Shown piece after piece: positions 6,396 through 12,201 of a stretch of DNA of 12,201 nucleotides. The notes under the pieces are model-generated. The model saw nothing but the letters and a program-made list of their open reading frames with translations, was not told the origin of the DNA and ran no database searches. The position numbers were made by a program, and so were the translations under genes. Each line of letters starts with the position of its first letter. Position 1 is the stretch's first letter. The stretch is from contig CAYMRB010000314.1 in assembly GCA_964392615.1 (NCBI GenBank), positions 1 to 12,201 of the forward strand. Reading direction: 5' to 3'. The stretch is from CAYMRB01 sp964392615. Lineage in GTDB: Bacteria > Planctomycetota > UBA8108.

Positions 6396-8276
6396 GTGTA
6401 CCCTACCACTCGACTCGCTCGTGGACGCGTTCTCGCGATCTCCGTCGCGCTTATCGTCGTGGTTCTCGCCCTGTCGGTCTCGCAGACGTCCCATGCCGCC
6501 GACGCGATCAGCTCGACCGTGAAGGGCAAGGTCAGCGAAGTCACTCTCTACCGCGGACAGGCGCGCATCGTTCGCACCGTCGAAGTCGTCGGCGATCCGG
6601 GGGGGCGCGAGATCGCTGTCACCGGCCTGCCGGCTCAGATCCTCCCTGCCAGTCTCTATGCCGAGGCTTCGGAGGGAATCGAAGTGCGGGCCGTGCGCCA
6701 CCGCGTGCGTGCCGTCGGCGAAGAGCCGCGCGAGGAAGTCCGAGAGCTTCTCGACAAGGAGCAGGAGCTCAACGATCAGCTCGCGCTGAACGCTCAGCGT
6801 CTCGAGCTCGCCGGCAAACAGATCGAGTACATCGATTCCCTGCAGGGCTTCGTCGCGCCCACCGCGAAGGTCGAGGTCTCCAAAGGGGTCCTCGACGCGA
6901 AGGCTCTCGAGGCGATCACTCGCTTCTCGTTCGAGCAGCGATCGACGGCGATGGAGAAGCAAGTCGAGCTCAAGAAGACCGAGCGTGAGATCAAGGCGCA
7001 GATCGCCCTCGTGACTCGTCAGCGCGAGGAGATCACGCGCGTCGGCGCGAAGGCCGTACACGAAGCCGTCCTGTTCCTCGAGAAGCGAGGAGCGCAGCCG
7101 GAGGCGGTGCGCATCTCGTACATGGTGAGCGGCTGTGGGTGGGAGCCGTCCTACAATTTCCGCGCCGACAGCGCGACCGGGAAGGTCCGGGTCGAGTACT
7201 ACGCGATGATCTCGCAGATGAGCGGCGAGGACTGGGACGGCGTCAACCTGACGCTGTCGACTGCTTCGCCGGCTCTGAGCGCCGCGGGGCCGGGACTGGC
7301 GCCGTTTCGGGTCGCGCTCGGCGGGCGCGCCCAGCCGGGCCAGAAGGGCCAGAAGGGGCAGGCGAAGCAGGAGATCGTCAGTCAGCTGCGGTCGATCACG
7401 GCTCGCCAACAGTCCGCGCAGTTTCAGAACTCGGTCGCCGTCGACCTGAGGAGCAATATCGCTTCGGCGTGGGGAATCAACGACGCTGCCAACGATCTCC
7501 AGCTCCTCGAGTTGACCTGCGCGCCCAGCGCACTCGACACGCTGCGGACCGAGTTGCCCGACGCCGGCGAGGGGCCGAGTATCAGTTACCGGTTCGACGG
7601 CAAGCACAGCCTGACCAGTCGCTCTGACCAGCAGATGGTGCGGATTCTGCAGGTGGAGTTCGAAACTCGTTTCTACTACGTCGCGACTCCCGTGCTCTCG
7701 AGCTACGTGTTTCGAGAGGCGGAGCTGAAGAACACCAGCGAGGAAGACCTTCTCGCCGGACCGGTCAGCGTCTATCTCGATCGTCGCTTTGTCGGGCGCT
7801 CCGAGATTCCATCCGTCGCTCGCGGGCAGACGTTCGTCGTCGGGTTCGGTGCTGATCCGCAGCTGCGCGCGAGCCGCGAAATCGTCGACCGGGGCATCGA
7901 GGTGCAAGGCGGCAATAGTGTGCTCTCCGTCGACCTGCGGCTGGCGATCGAGAGCTACAAGGACGTCAAGGTGCCGGTTCGCTTGCAGGATCGCATTCCT
8001 CACACCGACAGTACCGCGGACGTCCGGCTGACGCTGAGCGAGATGAAGGACCCGTTGAGCGAAGACGCGGTCTATCTACGCCTCGACCGCCCGAAGGGCA
8101 TCCTGCGTTGGGAGCTTGATGTGGGGCCCCATGCGTCGGGCGAAAAAGCGCGCATCGTGAACTTCGGCTATCGACTCGAGTACGACCGCAACCTGATGCT
8201 GACCACACCGGCGAGCGGCGGAATTCAGCGGCAGCAGGAGTTCCAAGAACTGCAGATGAAGCGGAACAGGTTCTGA
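6396..8276 (+). CDS. Secreted DUF4140/DUF4139 (mucoidy inhibitor A-like) protein
   Basis: A 626-residue protein with a GTG start, chosen because AAAGGA lies six bases before it and it gives a complete signal peptide: positive N-terminus (RLARGR), hydrophobic core (about residues 13-28), then SHAAD for cleavage near residue 34-35. The mature protein begins with a DUF4140-like beta region (about 45-105; SEVTLYRGQARIVRTVEV), then a charged coiled coil (about 108-225), then DUF4139 (about 230-620; YMVSGCGWEPSYNFRADSA, MSGEDWDGVNLTLSTASP). Length and order match the usual family layout. Within DUF4139 is a low-complexity linker (PGQKGQKGQAKQE) encoded by two tandem GGGCCAGAA units (7337-7354). No biochemical activity is established for the family; it is exported and possibly envelope-associated. 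It stands alone on the + strand, converges on the sulfatase gene, and its spacer from the bpX operon suggests its own promoter. Confidence 0.85.
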   Translation: MYPTTRLARGRVLAISVALIVVVLALSVSQTSHAADAISSTVKGKVSEVTLYRGQARIVRTVEVVGDPGGREIAVTGLPAQILPASLYAEASEGIEVRAVRHRVRAVGEEPREEVRELLDKEQELNDQLALNAQRLELAGKQIEYIDSLQGFVAPTAKVEVSKGVLDAKALEAITRFSFEQRSTAMEKQVELKKTEREIKAQIALVTRQREEITRVGAKAVHEAVLFLEKRGAQPEAVRISYMVSGCGWEPSYNFRADSATGKVRVEYYAMISQMSGEDWDGVNLTLSTASPALSAAGPGLAPFRVALGGRAQPGQKGQKGQAKQEIVSQLRSITARQQSAQFQNSVAVDLRSNIASAWGINDAANDLQLLELTCAPSALDTLRTELPDAGEGPSISYRFDGKHSLTSRSDQQMVRILQVEFETRFYYVATPVLSSYVFREAELKNTSEEDLLAGPVSVYLDRRFVGRSEIPSVARGQTFVVGFGADPQLRASREIVDRGIEVQGGNSVLSVDLRLAIESYKDVKVPVRLQDRIPHTDSTADVRLTLSEMKDPLSEDAVYLRLDRPKGILRWELDVGPHASGEKARIVNFGYRLEYDRNLMLTTPASGGIQRQQEFQELQMKRNRF

Positions 8277-8286
8277 GAGCGAACGC

Positions 8287-8322
8287 CGGGCAAGGCGCGC
8301 GGTTCTGACGCGGCCTTGCTCG
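8287..8322. terminator. Bidirectional terminator hairpin between convergent genes
   Basis: Arms CGG-GCAAGGC plus CGCG (8287-8301) pair with CGCG plus GCCTTGC-TCG (8309-8322). The stem is 14 pairs with one bulged G (8297), one G-T wobble and a 7-base loop. It lies ten bases past the DUF4139 stop and 18 bases from the sulfatase stop, where a shared terminator is expected. No long T-run is present on either side. Confidence 0.6.
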
Positions 8323-8340
8323 CGTGCTCCCGCTCCGAGA

Positions 8341-10173
8341 CTACGGCATGCGGAGAACTTCGACGTAGAACGCGCCGCACAGTTCGTTGCCGTCCGCATC
8401 GAGGAACCATGTCTGCAGGGTTCCCGTTCCTGACTCGAGATCCACGCGGAATTCGATGTATTTGTCGTCTCTGTCGACCGCCGCCGACACGTCCGCGTCT
8501 CCGATCTTCAGTCGAGCTCGCGTGGCAGCGAGAGCCTTCCCTTCAGGGTACGTGCCGTCGACGCCGCGGTAGGCGGGCAACGGCGCGGTGATCGCCGTGT
8601 CAGCCTCGCGCGGCCAGCGGCGCAATCGGATCCGGTAGCGACCGGTTCGCGCGATCTCGACGTTCCAGAAGCCGTTCATGGCAGGCATCGGCCGTCCGCC
8701 CGGCAGCGATCCTTCGACCACAGGAACGCCGAGCTGCCGTATGTCGAAGGGTTGGGCGGCGGGGACCAGCTTGTCGGCCAGCCAGTCCAGCGAAGTCAGC
8801 CGCGTCGGATTCGCTCGCTCCGATCCGATCGTGAGGCGCTCGAAGTCCTCGAGGGTGGGTTCGATGCCGGCCCACCAGTTCTCGTAGTGCGTGCGCATCC
8901 GGCTGACGACGCCCGGGTGCTCGGCGGCGATGTCTCTCTTCTGTCCCGGGTCTCTCGACACGTCATACAGCTCTCTTCCCGCGACGAGGCGCCACTGTCT
9001 CCACAGGACCGCAGAGTCCCAAGGCTGGGGCGTCGTCGGATCGAGTCGGCCGTACTGGATGACCAACATCCGAGCGGTCAACTCGGGCTGACTCTTGCCG
9101 CGCAATACCGGGGCAAGGCTGACGCCTTCCAGTCGGGCGTCACTCGGGGTCGCCAGACCACAGAGCTCGATCAGCGTGGGAAACAGATCCGTGCTGTGAG
9201 TGAGCGCATCGATCTCACCCGGCTCGCGGAGCCTGCCGTCGGGCCAGCGGAGAAAGAAGGGCACCCGGTGCCCGCCATCGTAGTAGCTGGCCTTGGCGCC
9301 TCGCATGCCGGCGTTGAACACTTTGATGCCGCCGGTGCCGCCGTTGTCGGTCATGAATACGAGGATCGTGTTCTCCCGCAGGCCGAGCTCCTTCAACAGA
9401 GCATCCAGCCGCGCCATGTTCTCGTCCAGATTGGCGACCATGGCGAAGAAGCCCCGCGTGTCCGGAGCCAGCGCCGCGTAGGGCGTCTTGTACTCGTCAG
9501 GCGCATAGAACGGGCCATGGGGAGCGTTGGTCGAGATGTAGGCGAAGAAGGGTCTGCTCTGCCGGTGGCAGTCACGTATCCAGCGCTCGGCTTGCTGAAA
9601 CCAGACGTCCGTGCAGTAGCCCGGAAACTGCTTCGTCTCACCGTCGATGACGAAGAAGTCGTCGAAGTAGTCGTTCGCCCAGTGGTCCGGTGTGGAGGTG
9701 ATGCCCCAACCGAGATGGTAGACCGCGTGACGGAATCCGCGGTCCTCCGGCCGATGGGGGTAGTTGTCTCCCAGGTGCCACTTCCCGAAGAGAGCGGTTC
9801 GATACCCGGCAGCCGAGAACGCCTCGGCCATGGTGGGCATGCTGCGCCGAAGAAACGTCCGCCCCGAGCACGCGCAGTAGGCGCCACTGGCGAGCGCGCT
9901 CCGGCCAGTCAGCAACTCGGCGCGTGTCGGAGTGCACATGGGGGACACGTGGAAGTCGGTGAACCGCAGGCTCTCCTGCGCAAGCCGGTCGAGGTAGGGC
10001 GTCTTCAGAACCGGGTTGCCGTGACAGGAGAGGTCGCCGTAGCCCTGATCATCCGTCAGCACGAACACGACGTTGGGTCGTTTCGGCGCGCCTTCGCAAG
10101 GCTGCGTGGCCACGGTGATGGCGACAAGAACGAGGAGGGCGGCACCTGTTCCGAACGGCATCCCGACTCGCAT
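8341..10173 (-). CDS. Secreted arylsulfatase-type sulfatase (formylglycine-dependent)
   Basis: A 610-residue protein that probably cleaves sulfate esters from polysaccharides or other extracellular substrates after export. The start at 10173 is chosen over the in-frame ATG at 10221 because GAGGAGA lies seven bases before it and it gives a clean signal peptide (hydrophobic 10-23, cleavage near CEGA-P at 29-30). Seen: metal-binding DDQGYGD (41-47), the sulfatase signature CTPTRAELLTGR with Cys80 as the predicted formylglycine residue and Arg84, GKWHLG (130-135), an active-site His219 in APHG, TDNGG (275-279) and Lys294 in RGAKASYYDGGHRVPF. The catalytic domain runs to about residue 430. Residues about 490-610 form a beta-rich C-terminal domain (GRYRIRLRRWPRE) like the carbohydrate-binding-like extension of many planctomycete sulfatases. 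Maturation needs a formylglycine-generating enzyme, which is not in the window. The substrate cannot be told from sequence. ilvD lies 177 bases upstream on the same strand. Confidence 0.93.
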   Translation of the reverse strand: MRVGMPFGTGAALLVLVAITVATQPCEGAPKRPNVVFVLTDDQGYGDLSCHGNPVLKTPYLDRLAQESLRFTDFHVSPMCTPTRAELLTGRSALASGAYCACSGRTFLRRSMPTMAEAFSAAGYRTALFGKWHLGDNYPHRPEDRGFRHAVYHLGWGITSTPDHWANDYFDDFFVIDGETKQFPGYCTDVWFQQAERWIRDCHRQSRPFFAYISTNAPHGPFYAPDEYKTPYAALAPDTRGFFAMVANLDENMARLDALLKELGLRENTILVFMTDNGGTGGIKVFNAGMRGAKASYYDGGHRVPFFLRWPDGRLREPGEIDALTHSTDLFPTLIELCGLATPSDARLEGVSLAPVLRGKSQPELTARMLVIQYGRLDPTTPQPWDSAVLWRQWRLVAGRELYDVSRDPGQKRDIAAEHPGVVSRMRTHYENWWAGIEPTLEDFERLTIGSERANPTRLTSLDWLADKLVPAAQPFDIRQLGVPVVEGSLPGGRPMPAMNGFWNVEIARTGRYRIRLRRWPREADTAITAPLPAYRGVDGTYPEGKALAATRARLKIGDADVSAAVDRDDKYIEFRVDLESGTGTLQTWFLDADGNELCGAFYVEVLRMP

Positions 10174-10180
10174 GATTCTC

Positions 10181-10187
10181 TCTCCTC
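10181..10187 (-). promoter_or_regulatory. Shine-Dalgarno site fixing the sulfatase start
   Basis: On the minus strand GAGGAGA lies seven bases before the ATG ending at 10173. The longer in-frame ATG at 10221 has no such site and would put 16 extra residues before the signal peptide, so 10173 is the better start. Confidence 0.75.
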
Positions 10188-10227
10188 GGGCCGGCGCGGT
10201 GGGGCGGGCGGTGGCGAACACGCGGCC

Positions 10228-10233
10228 ATTCTA
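10228..10233 (-). promoter_or_regulatory. Possible -10 element upstream of the sulfatase gene
   Basis: TAGAAT on the minus strand matches the TATAAT consensus at five of six bases and would give a leader of roughly 45-50 bases before the sulfatase ATG. No convincing -35 lies 16-18 bases upstream. The 177-base gap after ilvD shows no obvious terminator, so read-through from ilvD is also possible. Confidence 0.25.
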
Positions 10234-10349
10234 GCGGCGGTCGCTGCCACGAATCGCGGGAAAACCAGGCGGGAGGAGACCTTCGAGATCGGATGGTGGC
10301 GTCGGGGCGACAGAGCCGCAGAAGCCCGTTGAGAGCCGGCGGCCGCGAC

Positions 10350-10399
10350 GTTACTCGACGACCGCGCCCTCCGAGGCCGACGTCACGTGGCGGCCGTAC
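10350..10399. repeat. Direct-repeat copy B: ilvD 3' end, partner of 6228-6275
   Basis: The last codons and stop of the intact ilvD recur in the same orientation, in degraded form, at 6228-6275, 4122 bases away. The two copies bound the segment holding the DUF4139 and sulfatase genes. See the pseudogene entry for the alignment counts. Confidence 0.4.
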
Positions 10400-12024
10400 T
10401 TCGCGAGCACGCCCGACTTGTAGTTCGGCTTCGGCGCCTTCCACTTCGCCGCGCGCTTCTCGAGCTCGGCCTTCGGGACGACGAGGTCGACGCGGCGCTT
10501 GGTCGCGTCGATCGAGATCGTGTCACCGTTGCGCACGAGCGCGATCGGGCCTCCGTCGAACGCCTCGGGCGCGACGTGGCCGATCATGAAGCCGTGCGTC
10601 GCGCCGGAGAAGCGGCCGTCGGTCATCAGCGCGACATCGGCGCCGAGGCCGGCGCCCTGGATCGCCGCGGTGACGTGCAGCATCTCGCGCATGCCGGGGC
10701 CGCCCTTCGGACCCTCGTAGCGGATGACGACGACGTCGCCCTTCTTGATCTTGCCGTTCTTGACGGCGGCGAACGCGTCCTCCTCGCGATTGAACACGCG
10801 AGCGCGGCCGGTGTGCGTCTTCTTCTCCGAACCGGAAAGCTTGATCACGCAACCGTCGGGCGCCAGGCTGCCGCGCAGGATCGCGAGGCCGCCGGTCTTC
10901 TTCAGCGGCTTGTCGGCGGGAACGATGACCGTCTGCCCCTTCTTCTCCTTCGTGCGCCGCGCCTCCTGGCCGATCGTGCGGCCGGTGACGGTCATCTCTT
11001 CCTCGTTCAGGAGGCCGAGCTTCGCGAGCCGTTTCGCGACAACTCCCATGCCGCCGGCGTCGTACATCTCCGGAGCCGTGTAGAGGCCCCAGGGCTTCAG
11101 GTTCGCGATCACCGGGGTGCGGCGCGAGATTCTGTCGAAGTCGTCGATCTTGAATCGGACGCCCGCTTCCTTCGCGACCGCGAGGAGGTGGAGCACCGCG
11201 TTCGTCGAGCCACCGAGCGCCATGGTGATCGCCATGGCGTTCTCGATCGCCTTGCGGGTGATCAACTGGCTCGGCGTCACGCCCTTGCGGAGGAGCTTCA
11301 TCACGAGCTTGCCGGTGTCGATAGCGGTCTGCTTCTTCTCCTCGTTCGTCGCCGGCACGCCGTTGAAGCCCATAGGCGAGACGCCGAGCATCTCGAAAGC
11401 CGTCGCCATGGTATTCGCTGTGAACTGCCCACCGCACGCACCCGCCCCCGGACACGCGTAGTCCTCGACTCCCTGGAGCTCCTTCTTCGAGATCTTGCCG
11501 GCGTTGTACGCGCCGATCGCCTCGAACGCGTCCTGGATCGTCAGGCGGCGGCCGGCGTACTCGCCGAAGTGGATCGAGCCGCCGTAGAGCATGACGCTCG
11601 GGATGTCGAGGCGCGCCATCGCCATGACCATCGCCGGGATCGTCTTGTCGCATCCGGAGATCGTGACGATCGCATCGAACATGTGCGAGCGCGCGACGAG
11701 CTCGACCGAGTCGGCGATCAGGTCGCGCGACACGAGCGAGCCCTTCATGCCCTCGGTGCCCATCGTGATGCCGTCGGTGATCGAGATCGTGTTGAGCTCG
11801 ATCGGCGTCCCACCGGCCGCCCGCACGCCTTCCTTGACGTACTCGGCGATCTCGCGGTGGTTGTAATTGCACGGCATCGTCTCGATCCAGCAGTGCGCGA
11901 CGCCGACCTGCGGACGGCGCAGATCGCGATCCGTGAAGCCGATCGCCTTCATCATCGACCGGGCGCCAGCGCGGTCGGGGCCATCGAGGATCGTCCTGCT
12001 CTTGTGTCGCGTATCGAACGGCAT
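10351..12024 (-). CDS. ilvD: Dihydroxy-acid dehydratase (IlvD)
   Basis: A 557-residue cytoplasmic enzyme that dehydrates 2,3-dihydroxy-isovalerate and 2,3-dihydroxy-3-methylvalerate to the 2-keto acids, the third common step of valine and isoleucine (and so leucine) synthesis. The IlvD/Edd family pattern is complete: Cys52 in MPCNYNH, Cys125 in SGCDKTIP and Cys197 in GAGACGGQFTANTMA are the expected Fe-S ligands, with Lys127 in DKTIP. GGSTNAVLHLLA (271-282) and TDGRFSGATHG (468-478, with the expected catalytic Ser473) follow. The PCNxNH and GACGG forms and the length fit the [2Fe-2S]-type enzymes rather than the longer E. coli type. ATG start supported by GGAG seven bases upstream (12032-12035). 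No other ilv gene is in the window. Sugar-acid dehydratases share the fold, but the motifs and length favour IlvD. Confidence 0.95.
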   Translation of the reverse strand: MPFDTRHKSRTILDGPDRAGARSMMKAIGFTDRDLRRPQVGVAHCWIETMPCNYNHREIAEYVKEGVRAAGGTPIELNTISITDGITMGTEGMKGSLVSRDLIADSVELVARSHMFDAIVTISGCDKTIPAMVMAMARLDIPSVMLYGGSIHFGEYAGRRLTIQDAFEAIGAYNAGKISKKELQGVEDYACPGAGACGGQFTANTMATAFEMLGVSPMGFNGVPATNEEKKQTAIDTGKLVMKLLRKGVTPSQLITRKAIENAMAITMALGGSTNAVLHLLAVAKEAGVRFKIDDFDRISRRTPVIANLKPWGLYTAPEMYDAGGMGVVAKRLAKLGLLNEEEMTVTGRTIGQEARRTKEKKGQTVIVPADKPLKKTGGLAILRGSLAPDGCVIKLSGSEKKTHTGRARVFNREEDAFAAVKNGKIKKGDVVVIRYEGPKGGPGMREMLHVTAAIQGAGLGADVALMTDGRFSGATHGFMIGHVAPEAFDGGPIALVRNGDTISIDATKRRVDLVVPKAELEKRAAKWKAPKPNYKSGVLAKYGRHVTSASEGAVVE

Positions 12025-12059
12025 CGGGTGTCTCCGGATCGAACGGGGCTCCAGAACTC

Positions 12060-12098
12060 GAAACGAACATCAAACCGAGGCAGTGGGAAAATGCAAGG
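12060..12098 (-). promoter_or_regulatory. Likely ilvD promoter zone
   Basis: This is the most AT-rich pocket in the 177 bases upstream of ilvD. On the minus strand TTGCAT (12091-12096) is a fair -35, but the hexamer 17 bases later (TTGATG, 12068-12073) is a poor -10, so the exact promoter is not resolved. I see no attenuator leader peptide or T-box-like structure in the visible leader. Confidence 0.25.
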
Positions 12099-12125
12099 GG
12101 GTGGGGGCGAGGTCCGTTTGCGAGG

Positions 12126-12161
12126 CCGACTCCGACGCCGACTCCGACTCCGACTCCGAAC
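12126..12161. repeat. Hexanucleotide tandem repeat upstream of ilvD
   Basis: Six consecutive CCGACT-type units: unit 2 ends in G and unit 6 is CCGAAC, while the other four are identical. It is non-coding as far as I can see and is followed at once by the C tract at 12168-12178. Such short tandem repeats are prone to slippage. Confidence 0.85.
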
Positions 12162-12167
12162 GCCCAA

Positions 12168-12178
12168 CCCCCCCCCCC
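12168..12178. repeat. Homopolymer tract of 11 C
   Basis: Eleven consecutive C residues (G on the ilvD strand) lie about 145 bases upstream of the ilvD start. The length is within the slippage-prone range. It may also be a sequencing-error hotspot. Confidence 0.85.
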
Positions 12179-12201
12179 GCCGCCGCACCAGCCACCCCAG
12201 C

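Noticed and set aside
6279..8003. 574-residue minus-strand frame
   Set aside because: It mirrors the DUF4139 gene, which has a signal peptide, family motifs and an SD; the mirror has none.
8752..10332. 526-residue plus-strand frame
   Set aside because: It is antisense to the sulfatase catalytic domain, which is certain; composition is that of a shadow frame.
10339..10346. GCGGCCGC palindrome after the ilvD stop
   Set aside because: A short GC-only palindrome expected by chance at this composition; it has no loop and does not make a terminator.
10523..12073. 516-residue minus-strand frame overlapping ilvD
   Set aside because: Same strand but out of frame with ilvD, whose Fe-S and catalytic motifs fix the true frame; translation is Arg/Asp-rich low complexity.

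Overview
The window is GC-rich DNA with six tightly packed protein-coding genes and no RNA genes, transposases, integrases or CRISPR arrays that I can see. The organism is probably a member of the Planctomycetota, with Myxococcota or a similar large-genome, GC-rich phylum as alternatives. This is an inference from gene content: a secreted arylsulfatase with a C-terminal beta-sandwich-like extension, a secreted DUF4139 protein, and a beta-propeller operon of the type linked to complex, multicellular-like bacteria. No sequence in the window fixes the taxonomy.

Region 1 (1-6201, + strand) is an operon of three overlapping genes. The first is cut off by the left edge of the window (1-615). The second (605-3439) and third (3436-6201) are large cytoplasmic proteins ending in beta-propeller-like repeats, and the third has a helical-repeat (alpha-solenoid/TPR-like) section in its middle. 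The genes overlap by 11 and 4 bases and each downstream start has a strong Shine-Dalgarno sequence, so they look translationally coupled. I read them as the downstream part of a MoxR-vWA-beta-propeller (bpX) ternary system, a predicted NTP-dependent biological conflict (defence-like) system. The MoxR ATPase and vWA genes would be expected just left of the window. The assignment rests on recalled family features, not on a search.

Region 2 (6202-8276, + strand) is a 194-base spacer followed by a secreted DUF4140/DUF4139 (mucoidy-inhibitor-like) protein with a GTG start. The spacer holds a hairpin at the operon end, an inverted repeat and a hairpin in the leader of the next gene, and a stretch that resembles the last codons of ilvD on the opposite strand.

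Region 3 (8277-12201, - strand) holds a secreted sulfatase (8341-10173) and, upstream of it on the same strand, ilvD, dihydroxy-acid dehydratase of the branched-chain amino acid pathway (10351-12024). The DUF4139 gene and the sulfatase converge on a clear hairpin that probably terminates both. The right edge (12025-12201) is the ilvD upstream region with a hexanucleotide repeat and an 11-C tract.

The 4.1 kb carrying the DUF4139 and sulfatase genes is bounded by imperfect direct repeats: the real ilvD 3' end (10350-10399) and its degraded look-alike (6228-6275). This suggests a past rearrangement or insertion next to the bpX operon. No gene-free stretch exceeds 300 bases.
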